NCBI GenBank assembly: GCA_938085105.1
Contig: CALKGK010000012.1
Span: 1-64,000 of the forward strand
Direction of reading: 5' to 3'
Origin: an uncultured Flavobacteriales bacterium
GTDB taxonomy: Bacteria > Bacteroidota > Bacteroidia > Flavobacteriales_D > Sanyastnellaceae
Length of the DNA: 64,000 bases
The position numbers were made by a program, and so were the translations under genes. Of the stretch, positions 9,219-18,150 are shown in pieces; position 1 is the first letter of the stretch, and each line of letters starts with the position of its first letter. Below the pieces are notes generated by a model. It was not told the DNA's origin. It was given only the letters and a program-made list of their open reading frames with translations, and searched no databases.

Positions 9219-9934
9219 AGTTGAGGGAAGTTGAGTAAGTCGGCCATGGTGTATTCACCAGTTTTGTTCTGCATGAATTCAGCAGCTTTGATGGCTCCCA
9301 ATGCAAATCCGTTTCGCGACTTAGCGGAGTGTTCTAATTTTATGGTGTCGATGTCCGATGTATAGCTCACAATGTGTGTGCCTTTTACATCTTCTAATCG
9401 GTCGTGACTAATATTAATGCTACCCAATTTTGGATCGGAGTTTTCGTTCCAATTTTCCAATTTTGGGTGGTATTTGATCATTTCTTCAGCAGTAGTGATG
9501 GCAGTTCCACTGGGCGCATCTTTTTTCTCGATGTGATGAACCTCGTGAATGGAACTTAAGTATTCTTGATGTTCTCCCATCAATTTTGCGAGAAAGCGAT
9601 TCGCTTGCCAGAAGAGGTGCACGCCCAAGCTGAAATTGCTGGCGTAGAAGATGCTTCCATTGCTTCTCTTTAGTTCGGAGCGCATGGTTTCCAGTTCATT
9701 ATACCAGGCTGTGGTTCCTACCACAACGGGTACTCCGGCTTCGAAACAGGTGAGAATGTTTTTCATTGCTGCTTGCGGAGTGGAGAATTCGATACAAACA
9801 TCGAGTCCTTGAAGGTCGGACGCAGTTGGAGGGGCTGCACTGGTGAAAGTGGCCGCAATGCGATGTCCTTTTTCGACCGCCAATGCTTCAATGGTTTTGC
9901 CCATTTTTCCATATCCAATGATTCCAATGTTCAT
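9215..9934 (-). CDS. dapB: 4-hydroxy-tetrahydrodipicolinate reductase
   Basis: DapB reduces hydroxy-tetrahydrodipicolinate with NAD(P)H on the way to diaminopimelate for peptidoglycan and lysine. The 239-residue product begins with the Rossmann motif GYGKMGK (7-13) and has EVHHIEKKDAPSGTA, with His133/His134 and Lys138 at the active site. Bacteroidota DapB proteins of this shorter type are about 240 residues. It lies between the DUF5683 gene and lepB, part of a long minus-strand operon that starts at or before parA. No other lysine genes are present in the window. Confidence 0.95.
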   Translation of the reverse strand: MNIGIIGYGKMGKTIEALAVEKGHRIAATFTSAAPPTASDLQGLDVCIEFSTPQAAMKNILTCFEAGVPVVVGTTAWYNELETMRSELKRSNGSIFYASNFSLGVHLFWQANRFLAKLMGEHQEYLSSIHEVHHIEKKDAPSGTAITTAEEMIKYHPKLENWNENSDPKLGSINISHDRLEDVKGTHIVSYTSDIDTIKLEHSAKSRNGFALGAIKAAEFMQNKTGEYTMADLLNFPQL

Positions 9935-9943
9935 GGGGGCAAA

Positions 9944-10543
9944 TTAAAAATTAAAGTTGAGGGATAGACCGGCGCTTCGCTCGAAGTTCGGTTTGAGCCA
10001 AGGGGTGACTTGCATGCTCAGATCTTCATTTACATCAAAGTAAAATAAGTGAGCATCCACATTGGCGTCCAGCATTTGGAGCAAGTAGACCGCAGCCAAG
10101 CTCACGTAGCTTAGATCACGCCAGCGTCGATACGTCTCTTGGAGTTGATCGAGCTGTGCTCCGTTGTATTCTGTGGTGTTCACGGTGTTGGGATCGCCAT
10201 CAACTTCAGCAATGTAAGCCTTTGAGAAGGTATTGAAGTTCTTGGTGTTGTCTTGGATGAAGTAAACACACAAGCCAATTCCTCCCCAAACGATGGGTGC
10301 TTTCCAGTATTTTTTGTTGTAAATCTGTCCGCTTCCCGGAAGCACTGCTGCCATGAGTGTGGCTCTTTTCGGTCGAAGGTTTTTGGCCGGAAGTTCTGAA
10401 TTCTGGACCGTACTATCTTTCAAAATGGAGAAGGAGTGCTGATTCCTTCCGAACGATGAAAAGCCACGTTTTTGCGCATGTAGCCCAGCTCCAAGGAGAA
10501 ATGCAAACACGAGCAAGAGATATTTAGTTTTCGTCGAGGGCAT
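9944..10543 (-). CDS. DUF5683 membrane protein
   Basis: A 199-residue protein with an N-terminal signal sequence (residues 1-23) and the family signature AVLPGSGQIYNKKYWKAPIVWGG around residues 70-92, which includes the start of a membrane helix (IGLCVYFIQ). A second hydrophobic stretch is at about 145-158. The family is almost always encoded just after parB in Flavobacteriia; its function is not known, and the linkage suggests a cell-envelope or division role. The start lies 20 bases inside parB, so the genes are translationally coupled. It ends nine bases before dapB. Confidence 0.85.
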   Translation of the reverse strand: MPSTKTKYLLLVFAFLLGAGLHAQKRGFSSFGRNQHSFSILKDSTVQNSELPAKNLRPKRATLMAAVLPGSGQIYNKKYWKAPIVWGGIGLCVYFIQDNTKNFNTFSKAYIAEVDGDPNTVNTTEYNGAQLDQLQETYRRWRDLSYVSLAAVYLLQMLDANVDAHLFYFDVNEDLSMQVTPWLKPNFERSAGLSLNFNF

Positions 10544-11429
10544 CTAAAATGGCTTGAAGATCGTCTTTGGATTTGAAGGCGACTTCGATTTTTCCGGAGC
10601 CATCCGAGTTGTTTTTCACCTGGACTGCCCGACCAAATCGAATCCGGAGGTCTGCTCGAAGCTTTTGCATTTCGAAGTTCAGGTTTTCGGCTTTTTTACT
10701 GGCCTTCTTTACCTCTTTTCCTTGGTTCCGAACCAATTCTTCCACTTTACGAACGCTGAGATCTTCATCAACAATACGTTCGAAAAGGGATTTTTGATTT
10801 TTTGGGTCTGAGAGTGTGAGCAAGGCACGGGCATGTCCCATACTGATCTTCTTCTCAATGATGCCTACTTGAATTTCAGCTGGCAAGTTGAGCAGTCGGA
10901 GGTAATTACTGATGGTTGAGCGATTTTTTCCAACGCGGGTGCTCATTTCATCTTGGGTGAGTTGACACTCGTCAATGAGTCGTTTATAGCTAATGGCTAC
11001 CTCGATAGCATCCAAGTTTTCTCGTTGGATGTTTTCCACCAAAGCCATTTCGAGCATCTCTTGATCATCGGCACTTCGAATGTAGGCGGGAATTTCATCG
11101 AGTTCAGCAAGTTGACTCGCTCGAAAACGACGCTCACCAGAAATGAGTTGATATTTCTTTGCTGATAGTTTTCTTACCGTAATAGGCTGAATGATGCCCA
11201 ATTCCCGAATGCTTTGTGCGAGGTCATTCAAGGCGCTTTCATCGAAATGTGTTCTTGGTTGAAAAGGGTTCGCTTCGACATCTGAAATGCGCAAAAGAGC
11301 AATCGCCCCGGCTACATTTCCAAGTGTTTTTTCTTTCGACTTTTTCTCTTCTACCTTGGGTGCAGGGCTGTTGTTGCTATTCTCCAACAGTGCACTCAAG
11401 CCTCTTCCCAGTGCTTGTCGTTTAGCCAT
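10524..11429 (-). CDS. parB: Chromosome-partitioning protein ParB
   Basis: ParB binds parS, clamps DNA using CTP and stimulates ParA. The 301-residue product has the N-terminal NPFQPRTHFDE block, the CTP-binding GERRFRA motif (98-104), the ENIQR motif and a helix-turn-helix (LTQDEMSTRVGKNRSTISNY, about 162-181). A short coiled C-terminus follows for dimerisation. It overlaps the upstream parA by eight bases. I found no perfect 16-base parS palindrome by eye, so the binding site is probably elsewhere. Confidence 0.96.
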   Translation of the reverse strand: MAKRQALGRGLSALLENSNNSPAPKVEEKKSKEKTLGNVAGAIALLRISDVEANPFQPRTHFDESALNDLAQSIRELGIIQPITVRKLSAKKYQLISGERRFRASQLAELDEIPAYIRSADDQEMLEMALVENIQRENLDAIEVAISYKRLIDECQLTQDEMSTRVGKNRSTISNYLRLLNLPAEIQVGIIEKKISMGHARALLTLSDPKNQKSLFERIVDEDLSVRKVEELVRNQGKEVKKASKKAENLNFEMQKLRADLRIRFGRAVQVKNNSDGSGKIEVAFKSKDDLQAILDALDEN

Positions 11430-12234
11430 TGTTCAGGTCTAAAAATTTTTCTTCGTCGCGAAGACGGGTCATTTCATTCTTTTGCAAGATCTCTCTTGCC
11501 AGGTTCAAGTAGTTGATGGAACCTTTGCAGCTTGCATCGTGCATGATGATGGTTTCACCAAAACTTGGAGCCTCTCCAAGACGGGTGTTCCGGTGAATCA
11601 CCGTGCTGAACACCATATCTCTAAAGTGAACTTGAACTTCTTCAACCACCTGATTTGCGAGTCTCAAGCGGGTATCGTACATGGTCAAAAGAATGCCTTC
11701 GATGTCCAAATCAGGATTGAGTTTGCTTTGAACAATCTTGATGGTGTTGAGTAATTTCCCTAATCCTTCCAAGGCAAAGTACTCACATTGTACTGGCACA
11801 ATTACGCTGTCAGAAGAAGTAAGCGCATTTACGGTAATCAAACCCAAAGATGGAGAGCAGTCGATAATGATAAAGTCATACTCATCTTTGATTTTTGAAA
11901 TGGCCTGCTTCATCATGTACTCCCGGTTGGGCATGTTGATGAGCTCAATCTCCGCCCCAACGAGATCGATGTGGGCAGGGAGTAGATCTAGATTAGGATT
12001 GTCAGTGCTGATGATGATGTCCCTTGGATCTACTTCATCCACTACGCACTCGTAAATGGATGTTTTGACTGATTTTGGGTCTACACCCACACCAGAAGTT
12101 GCATTGGCTTGCGGATCGGCATCGATCAACAGGGTTTTGTACTCCAACACTCCAAAGCACGCTGCCAAGTTAATGGCGGTCGTGGTTTTTCCAACTCCTC
12201 CTTTTTGGTTTGCAACCGTAATGACTTTTCCCAT
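11422..12234 (-). CDS. parA: Chromosome-partitioning ATPase ParA/Soj
   Basis: A 270-residue Walker-type ATPase beginning MGKVITVANQKGGVGKTTT, with the deviant Walker A motif KGGVGKT at 11-17 and the signature lysine at 12 of this class. Further motifs are LLIDADPQANAT and DFIIIDCSPSLGLIT. It works with ParB to move the chromosome origin regions apart. The gene is four bases downstream of the metal hydrolase gene at 12238 and overlaps parB by eight bases, so all are likely transcribed together from the 12922-13065 gap. Confidence 0.97.
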   Translation of the reverse strand: MGKVITVANQKGGVGKTTTAINLAACFGVLEYKTLLIDADPQANATSGVGVDPKSVKTSIYECVVDEVDPRDIIISTDNPNLDLLPAHIDLVGAEIELINMPNREYMMKQAISKIKDEYDFIIIDCSPSLGLITVNALTSSDSVIVPVQCEYFALEGLGKLLNTIKIVQSKLNPDLDIEGILLTMYDTRLRLANQVVEEVQVHFRDMVFSTVIHRNTRLGEAPSFGETIIMHDASCKGSINYLNLAREILQKNEMTRLRDEEKFLDLNNG

Positions 12235-12237
12235 GTT

Positions 12238-12921
12238 CTAATTTAGTTGACGTTCTGCTCCAATTTCGAGGAGCACCAATTCTTTCTTTGCTTTTTTGAA
12301 CGACATCTCCGCTGCATCTTTATCGATTTCGATGTAAGGGAAGGTGTCGTAATGCATTCCCAAAACGCGATCACACCCGATCAAATTGCAGGCTTGAATC
12401 GCGTCATCCACACCCATTGTGAAATTATCTCCAATAGGAAGAATGGCCCAATCGAGCTGAAACCGTTCGCGGATCAATTCCATGTCTTTGCTCAAAGCGG
12501 TATCTCCTGCAAAATAAATGCAGCCCTCTTCGTTTTCAATCACAAAACCTCCGGGGTTTCCGCCGTACGTTCCATCGGGAAGCACGCTACTGTGCACAGC
12601 ATTCACAAACTTCACCAAGCCAAAAGAGAACTGTTTTTGTCCGCCCAAATTCATTGGCCAAAGTGCTTCAATTCCTTTCTGTCCATACCACGTGGTGATT
12701 TCAAAAGCGGCAACAATGGTAGCTCCCGTTCTTCGAGCAATGCTTTCGGCATCTGCCACATGATCTTCATGACCGTGACTCAGTAAAATATAATCGGCCT
12801 CAATTGCATCTACATCAATCTCTTTGGCTAAAACGTTCGGTGAAATGAACGGATCGAAGAGAATTTTGTTATCCATTGTTTCCAACAAGAAACACGCGTG
12901 TCCATAGTAGGTAATCTTCAT
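12238..12921 (-). CDS. UPF0173 metal-dependent hydrolase (metallo-beta-lactamase fold)
   Basis: The 227-residue sequence starts MKITYYGHACFLLE and contains LSHGHEDHVAD, the HxHxDH zinc motif at residues 49-54, plus FAGDTALSKD and GMHYDTFP further on. These match the UPF0173/YtkL group. It is a cytoplasmic hydrolase of unknown substrate. It is the first gene of the minus-strand run that continues through parA, parB, dapB and lepB; its upstream gap carries an imperfect palindrome and two DnaA-box-like sites. Confidence 0.88.
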   Translation of the reverse strand: MKITYYGHACFLLETMDNKILFDPFISPNVLAKEIDVDAIEADYILLSHGHEDHVADAESIARRTGATIVAAFEITTWYGQKGIEALWPMNLGGQKQFSFGLVKFVNAVHSSVLPDGTYGGNPGGFVIENEEGCIYFAGDTALSKDMELIRERFQLDWAILPIGDNFTMGVDDAIQACNLIGCDRVLGMHYDTFPYIEIDKDAAEMSFKKAKKELVLLEIGAERQLN

Positions 12922-12948
12922 GAAAAGCTCATTTTTTGCATTTCAAAT

Positions 12949-12966
12949 CGCCTACATTTGCAGGCG
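12949..12966. promoter_or_regulatory. Imperfect palindrome in divergent gap, possible operator
   Basis: CGCCTACATTTGCAGGCG reads as two eight-base arms with one mismatch around a two-base centre. It lies 28 bases upstream of the minus-strand hydrolase start and contains TACATTTG, a -7-like box on the plus strand. Operator function is conjectural. Confidence 0.3.
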
Positions 12967-13014
12967 CAAATCAAAGAGTAAAGTTACGATTTTAGCCGTG
13001 AAGGTTGAAAGAAG

Positions 13015-13039
13015 TTATGCACACGATTCTTGTGGATAG
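13015..13039. other. Pair of DnaA-box-like sites
   Basis: TTATGCACA at 13015-13023 fits the DnaA box consensus TTATnCACA exactly, and TGTGGATAG at 13031-13039 matches the reverse-strand box TGTGGATAA at eight of nine positions. They face each other seven bases apart in the short gap between the parAB operon and the FMN reductase gene. This could be a DnaA-responsive promoter element or part of an origin region; gene orientations on the right side do not switch as expected at an origin. Confidence 0.4.
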
Positions 13040-13065
13040 AACGTGAATAAAACTAAGCAAAGAAG

Positions 13066-13590
13066 ATGAGTGAATTTTTGATCATTTCGGGTACAAACCG
13101 ACCGAAAAGCAACAGTTTGAAAGTAAGTGAGGCTTATTGCGAAGAACTCCTCAATTTGGGAGTGAACTGCAATCTTTTGAACCTCGAAGATTTGCCAAGG
13201 GATTTTGTTTTTTCAGATGCTTATGGTGAGCGGAGTGAGGAAATGCAATCTTGGATTGATGAATTGATTCAACCAGCAAGCCATTTTGTTTTTGTTGTGG
13301 CAGAATACAACGGGAGTTTTCCAGGGATACTGAAAGCTTTTATTGACTGTTTACCACCAGCAGTTTTTCATCACAAAAAGGCTTCGCTCATTGGCTTGAG
13401 TTCGGGTCACTCAGGTGCGCTTCGGGCACAAGATCAACTGACCTCCATTTTGAATTATCTGAAAGTCAATGTGCACTATTCGAAACCGAAATTTAGTGGA
13501 ATTGATCGAATGCTGAAAGAGGACGGTGCACTGAACGATCTCATCATTGAGAAGATCAAGGAACACGTTGCACTCAGCCTAGAATTCTAA
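13066..13590 (+). CDS. NAD(P)H-dependent FMN reductase family protein
   Basis: A 174-residue flavodoxin-fold protein. The phosphate-binding loop SGTNRPKSNSLK is at residues 8-19, and VVAEYNGSFPGILKAFIDCL (about 84-103) is the characteristic loop of the NADPH-dependent FMN reductase/azoreductase family. The length is normal. It is probably a cytosolic quinone or flavin reductase. It is transcribed alone on the plus strand, divergent from the parAB operon and convergent with the DUF3276 gene 22 bases away. Confidence 0.85.
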   Translation: MSEFLIISGTNRPKSNSLKVSEAYCEELLNLGVNCNLLNLEDLPRDFVFSDAYGERSEEMQSWIDELIQPASHFVFVVAEYNGSFPGILKAFIDCLPPAVFHHKKASLIGLSSGHSGALRAQDQLTSILNYLKVNVHYSKPKFSGIDRMLKEDGALNDLIIEKIKEHVALSLEF

Positions 13591-13612
13591 ATCACAAGAG
13601 GGCGCAAAGAAT

Positions 13613-13948
13613 TTAATCTTCCAAATCGTCAAAACTCAAATCAGCGTGCTCTTCGCCGTTGCTTTGGGTCTCAACATAATCTGGAGCGTCATATTCCCCT
13701 GTAGCTCGCAATTCTTCGATCTTTTGAACGGCAGAATTCAAGCCCTCAGAAAATTTGTCGAAGTCTTCCTTGTAAAGAAAAAGTTTGTGTTTCTCGTAGT
13801 GAAAATTACCGTCGTCTGCATAGCGACGTTTGCTCTCGGTGATGGTCAAATAAAGATCGTTTCCACGTGTCGATTTTACATCAAAGAAATAAGTGCGTTT
13901 TCCTGCACGAACAGCATTTGAGTATAAGTCTTCCCTTCCCTCAGACAT
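13613..13948 (-). CDS. DUF3276 PUR-alpha-like nucleic-acid-binding protein
   Basis: The 111-residue product has the family core GKRTYFFDVKSTRGNDLYLTITESKRR (about 16-42), KHKLFLYKEDFDKFSEGL and an acidic tail ending SFDDLED. DUF3276 proteins fold like eukaryotic PUR-alpha, bind single-stranded nucleic acid and are restricted largely to Bacteroidota and spirochaetes. The precise role is unknown. It is a single-gene unit; the 94-base upstream gap is AT-rich and holds poly-A runs but no clear -7 box. Confidence 0.85.
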   Translation of the reverse strand: MSEGREDLYSNAVRAGKRTYFFDVKSTRGNDLYLTITESKRRYADDGNFHYEKHKLFLYKEDFDKFSEGLNSAVQKIEELRATGEYDAPDYVETQSNGEEHADLSFDDLED

Positions 13949-14042
13949 AATATAGTTGTGATTTGGTTAATCTCAAATGTAGAAAAAAAACCAACCCTGT
14001 TTCTAGCGAATTCAAAATAGTGGAAAAAAATGCAGTGAGAAT

Positions 14043-16736
14043 TTATCTAAGTACGTTGACGTGTCCGAAAAATTCATGCGGATAGCTCAAGAGGTCTTTA
14101 ACGATGATGTGGTATTGATAGACCTCATTTTCAACAAAATGGGTATCTTTCATCCCTTCCCCAAGCCAAGGTTCATTGGGGTCGGTACTGGTCCAAATTT
14201 GTTCTCCCCAACGATTGTATATTTCAATGTAATATTCAGTAATTCCAGTTGTTGATGGTAAAAACACATCGTTCAATCCATCGCCGTTGGGAGTGAATGC
14301 ATTGGGAACGTAAAGGACAAAGCCTTCAACAGCGACTTCTCCTTCGGCTGTGGCAACACAGCCAAAATCATTCGTCACGGTTTGCACAACAGGAATTAAA
14401 CCTGCTTCACTCAAAAGGTAGGAGAAATCCCATTCTTGTGACGTACCCCCATCTCCAAACAAATAATAAACATTATCCGCTCCTTGAGCAGTTGTATTCA
14501 CTTGAATTTCAGGGTCGAGAATGTTGACAGTATTGGGTTCTATTTCAAAACCTGGCTGAGGCACAGGATAAACAAAAACAGCGTCTTCCATAGTCATACT
14601 CAAATTCGATGCGCAGCCATCATTTGTGGTGATGTCCAATTGCACGTCGTAAGTTCCTGGAACCTCATATCGGAGTTGTGGGTTGGGAAGGGTAGAGGTA
14701 CTTCCATTGCCAAATTGCCAAAAATAATTGATGGTGGTTTCTGCATAGGAACTGTCGAGAAAGCTGACGGTGAGTGGTGGGCAACCTTCTGAACGGTTGA
14801 GGTTGAAGCCAATGGTGGGATTGGGGACCACCTCTATGATCGAAGTGAAACTCGCCTCACAGCCTGTGACGGTCATGTCCAAGTCCACCTCATGGATGCC
14901 CGGTTCACTCCAAGAAATGTTCTGAGGAGCAAGGGATGTTGATGTGCTGGGAGAGGCAAACTCGCCAAAGTTCCACGAAAATTCGGTGTTCTGATCTTCA
15001 AATCCTTCAGCCAAAAAATCAAAACTATTGCCCTCAAAGCATTGGCTCCCCGGCGAGGTGAAAAAGGGGTTCAGCAAATAATAAATATCAAACCAAGCAG
15101 TGGTGGTGTCTGGACAAGTAAAGGGTGCCGATGCGATTAAAGTGACTTCGTAAGACCCTGAATCAGGATAGGTGTATGATGGAGCAGTTCCATTGCTGAT
15201 GTCGTCAATGGCTTCCAAGTCGCCAAAGTTCCACAGATATTGCTCGGCGTTTTCTGAGAGGTTCACAAAATCAATCGTGAGTCCTTGGCACAACAAACTT
15301 TGTTCTTCTAAAATCGCAACAGGTGGCGGTGGCACTTCAAAAGTATCGCTCACTTCAACAGTGCATCCATTATCAAAAACGGTTAAACTCAAAGACACAC
15401 TCTGTGCATTGTTGAAAAAGACATTGTCTACTGATTGACCCGTTGCTGTGAGAATATCAGCATTCTCAAATTCCCAAAAGAATTCTGCGTCAGCATCAAA
15501 ATTACCCACCGCATTAAAGTCAAAAAATATATCCTCGCCAGCGCAGGAGAAGTTATTTTGCAAAATGGCAGGATCGATGAGAGGATAGGCCAAATAAGTT
15601 GTACTTGTTGTATCGGCGCACGACCAGCCAGGGTTAGCGATGAGTGTGACGATGTATTGGCCGGTGTCTGGATAGGTATAAGTTGGGGAAGGAGATGTGC
15701 TGGTGTCTGCATCCGTGGTGAGGTCACCAAAATCCCAGAAAAAGCTTTCAGCATTGCTCGAGGTGTTGTCGAAATCGAAGGTGAGTCCGTCACAAAACTG
15801 GTTTTGTGTTGGGATGGATGCGATGATGTTGGGGTCGCAAATCGTTACGTTGAACTGAAAATCTCGATTGATGGTGTTGATGAGGACTCCGTTTCTGAAC
15901 TCTTTGACACAGATTCCGATAACGTATTGTCCAACCTGACTGGGTGTTCCTGTGATCAGTCCGGTGTTTGAATCAATGTTGAAGGCAGGACTGGAGGAGA
16001 TAGGGTAGTTGTTGTCAAAGCCCATTTCCCAGACCACAGGGTTGTAAGGCGGACCGTTGGGCGGGTTAGGGGCGGGGTCGTCCGGACTAGCTCCTGTGTA
16101 AGGCGTGCAAAACTCGTAAACCAAACTATCTCCGTCGGCATCAAGGGCGCTGTGATCGAAAATAAAAGCGGCATTGGCACACAAAGCCACTGGGGGGAAA
16201 TTAAGGAAGTAGGCGCTATTGTTATTGCTATTTTCTTCTACCAAGTCGGAGCCAGGAATGGTGGCAATAAAGGTCGCACCAGTATCTTCTGGGGCAATGA
16301 GGTTGGTAATTGAAGGGTTTCGACAGCAGCGCTCGTACACGAGGTCATAACTCGGACCAAATGGCAGCGTGATTTCACCTTGGTAGATTGCCTCTTCAAC
16401 GCAAACATCCGGAGGAAGCACAAAACAAGGGTTTTCAAGAACTAAGGGAATAAAATTCACTGTAGCATCGAAAAGGTCCAACTCTAAGTTTTCAACCAAA
16501 AAACCATTGCTAAACACTCCAACTGCTGCCGTATTGTCAAAGCCAGTTTGGTTGGTGTTTGTAGCGCCGCAATCACGATAGACCTTAAGGGTGACTAGGT
16601 ATTCATCATTCCCCAAATGCTCATAAAAAACTTCTCCTCCAACCAAGTGAGTGGCTTGAGAAGTCAAACTTAAAGTCAGCAAAGCAATTGCTAAGCAGAG
16701 TGTAAGTCGAATGTAGTTGGAAATGAGGTGGTTCAT
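14043..16736 (-). CDS. Secreted PKD-repeat protein with type IX (gliding motility-associated) C-terminal domain
   Basis: The ATG at 16736 is preferred because it opens directly on a signal peptide (SNYIRLTLCLAIALLTLSL); six extra codons upstream are possible. The 897-residue product has a Bacteroidota-specific N-terminal domain beginning ATHLVGGEVFYEHLG, then several PKD repeats with WDFGD/WNFGD cores, for example FFWDFGDLTTDADTSTSPSP. The last ~90 residues start YVPNAFTPNGDGLNDVF and end HVNVLR, which is the type B (TIGR04131) sorting domain used by the type IX secretion system. It is most likely a surface adhesin or matrix protein. It is monocistronic, opposite to the DEAD-box helicase gene. 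Confidence 0.93.
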   Translation of the reverse strand: MNHLISNYIRLTLCLAIALLTLSLTSQATHLVGGEVFYEHLGNDEYLVTLKVYRDCGATNTNQTGFDNTAAVGVFSNGFLVENLELDLFDATVNFIPLVLENPCFVLPPDVCVEEAIYQGEITLPFGPSYDLVYERCCRNPSITNLIAPEDTGATFIATIPGSDLVEENSNNNSAYFLNFPPVALCANAAFIFDHSALDADGDSLVYEFCTPYTGASPDDPAPNPPNGPPYNPVVWEMGFDNNYPISSSPAFNIDSNTGLITGTPSQVGQYVIGICVKEFRNGVLINTINRDFQFNVTICDPNIIASIPTQNQFCDGLTFDFDNTSSNAESFFWDFGDLTTDADTSTSPSPTYTYPDTGQYIVTLIANPGWSCADTTSTTYLAYPLIDPAILQNNFSCAGEDIFFDFNAVGNFDADAEFFWEFENADILTATGQSVDNVFFNNAQSVSLSLTVFDNGCTVEVSDTFEVPPPPVAILEEQSLLCQGLTIDFVNLSENAEQYLWNFGDLEAIDDISNGTAPSYTYPDSGSYEVTLIASAPFTCPDTTTAWFDIYYLLNPFFTSPGSQCFEGNSFDFLAEGFEDQNTEFSWNFGEFASPSTSTSLAPQNISWSEPGIHEVDLDMTVTGCEASFTSIIEVVPNPTIGFNLNRSEGCPPLTVSFLDSSYAETTINYFWQFGNGSTSTLPNPQLRYEVPGTYDVQLDITTNDGCASNLSMTMEDAVFVYPVPQPGFEIEPNTVNILDPEIQVNTTAQGADNVYYLFGDGGTSQEWDFSYLLSEAGLIPVVQTVTNDFGCVATAEGEVAVEGFVLYVPNAFTPNGDGLNDVFLPSTTGITEYYIEIYNRWGEQIWTSTDPNEPWLGEGMKDTHFVENEVYQYHIIVKDLLSYPHEFFGHVNVLR

Positions 16737-16869
16737 TGTCTCTGAAAGGTACAACTAATTGCATGTCTTCCCTAAATTCCTTCTGCACTATTCTTGTAAT
16801 TTTATACTTGTTCAACTGTTTTCTGTCAGCAGTGTTCATTTGCGTTAGGAACTCGTATCTTGCGCAACA

Positions 16870-18150
16870 ATGACATTTAAAGAGATGAACTTGCATCCCA
16901 CCCTTTTGGAAGGTATGGATGCGATGGGTTTTGAGAAGCCCACACCAATTCAAGAGCAAGCAATTCCCATTTGTTTGGGAGGTAAAGACATGATTGGCAT
17001 TGCCCAAACAGGTACGGGGAAGACCGCTGCTTTCGTGCTGCCAACAATTCATAAGGTACTTTCAACTCCGGATGAAAGCAAGATCAAAACATTGATCATT
17101 GTGCCCACGAGGGAACTTGCTGTACAAATCGATCAGGCCATCGAAGGCTTCGCTTATTTCACCGGGATTTCTTCCATGGCGATTTATGGGGGAGGAGATG
17201 GAAAGGAATTCAAACAAGAAAAAACAGCCCTTACTTCGGGAATTGATATCGTTATCGCTACTCCTGGAAGGATGATTAGTCACCTCAACTTGGGCTATGT
17301 GGATTTCTCCCAACTTCAAACATTGATTTTGGATGAGGCAGACCGGATGTTGGACATGGGCTTCCAACGCGACTTACAACGAATACTCGATCACGTCAAT
17401 AAAGACCGTCAAACTTTGTTCTTCAGTGCAACCATGCCGAGTAAGATCATGGATTTCGCCAAGGGCATTTTGAAATCACCTGAAGTGGTAAAAATTGCTT
17501 TGTCTAAACCGGCAGAAGGTGTTCTTCAAGGAGCTTATGTGCTTCATCAGAGTCAAAAACCAGAGATGTTGGTGGAGCTGTTCAAAGGTAAAGATGTGAA
17601 GAGCGCTATTGTGTTCTCATCGACCAAAAAGAACGTCATCAACATTCACCGCATTTTAAAGCGGGCGGGGATCTCCACAGGTGCAATTTCTTCCGATCTC
17701 GAACAAAAGGAACGGGAAGAGGTGCTTTTGCAGTTCAAAAACCGAAGAATTGCTGTTTTGGTGGCTACCGATGTGGTTTCTCGAGGTATCGATATCGATA
17801 ACATCGAATTGGTCGTGAATTACGATGTTCCGGGAGACGCTGAAGATTATGTTCACCGCATTGGACGAACTGCACGTGCTTCTGCGACAGGAGTTGGAAT
17901 CACTTTTGTAAGCCAAGACGAGCAATACAAATTCCTGAAAATCGAAGAACTGATTGGTTCTGAAATTCGCAAGCTTCAAGCACCAGAGCGTTTAGGCGAA
18001 ACTCCCGAGTATAAGCCAAAGAGTGGTGGGGGGCAGCGTCGTTTTGGCAACAAAGGGCGAGGAGGAAATCAGAAAAACAAAGGGAAATTCTCCAAAGGAA
18101 AAGGAGGAAATAACAGCAAGCGCAAGCCGCGCCCGAAAAAGGGAGAGTAA
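16870..18150 (+). CDS. DEAD-box ATP-dependent RNA helicase
   Basis: A 426-residue RNA helicase of the RhlE/DeaD type. Motifs in order: Q motif (FEKPTPIQEQAIP), AQTGTGKT (45-52), PTRELAVQ, ATPGRM, DEADRMLDMGF (155-165), SAT (186-188), VVSRGIDIDN and HRIGRTAR. The C-terminus is a basic Gly/Arg/Lys-rich tail (GGGQRRFGNKGRGGN...) suited to RNA binding. It would act in ribosome assembly, mRNA decay or cold adaptation. The stop codon overlaps the next ATG in a TAATG junction, so the hydrolase gene is coupled. The upstream gap has TATCTTGC nine bases before the ATG. Confidence 0.95.
   Translation: MTFKEMNLHPTLLEGMDAMGFEKPTPIQEQAIPICLGGKDMIGIAQTGTGKTAAFVLPTIHKVLSTPDESKIKTLIIVPTRELAVQIDQAIEGFAYFTGISSMAIYGGGDGKEFKQEKTALTSGIDIVIATPGRMISHLNLGYVDFSQLQTLILDEADRMLDMGFQRDLQRILDHVNKDRQTLFFSATMPSKIMDFAKGILKSPEVVKIALSKPAEGVLQGAYVLHQSQKPEMLVELFKGKDVKSAIVFSSTKKNVINIHRILKRAGISTGAISSDLEQKEREEVLLQFKNRRIAVLVATDVVSRGIDIDNIELVVNYDVPGDAEDYVHRIGRTARASATGVGITFVSQDEQYKFLKIEELIGSEIRKLQAPERLGETPEYKPKSGGGQRRFGNKGRGGNQKNKGKFSKGKGGNNSKRKPRPKKGE

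Noticed and set aside
12247-12786. 179-codon plus-strand frame opposite the UPF0173 hydrolase
   Set aside because: Mirror of the zinc-hydrolase coding sequence, which carries the real HxHxDH motif.
12922-13065. Chromosome origin in the parAB-upstream gap
   Set aside because: Only two DnaA-like boxes are visible, there is no clear AT-rich unwinding region or dnaA/dnaN neighbours, and gene orientation does not change.
15435-15971. 178-codon plus-strand frame inside the first T9SS gene
   Set aside because: Antisense shadow of the PKD-repeat gene; no domain or start signal.
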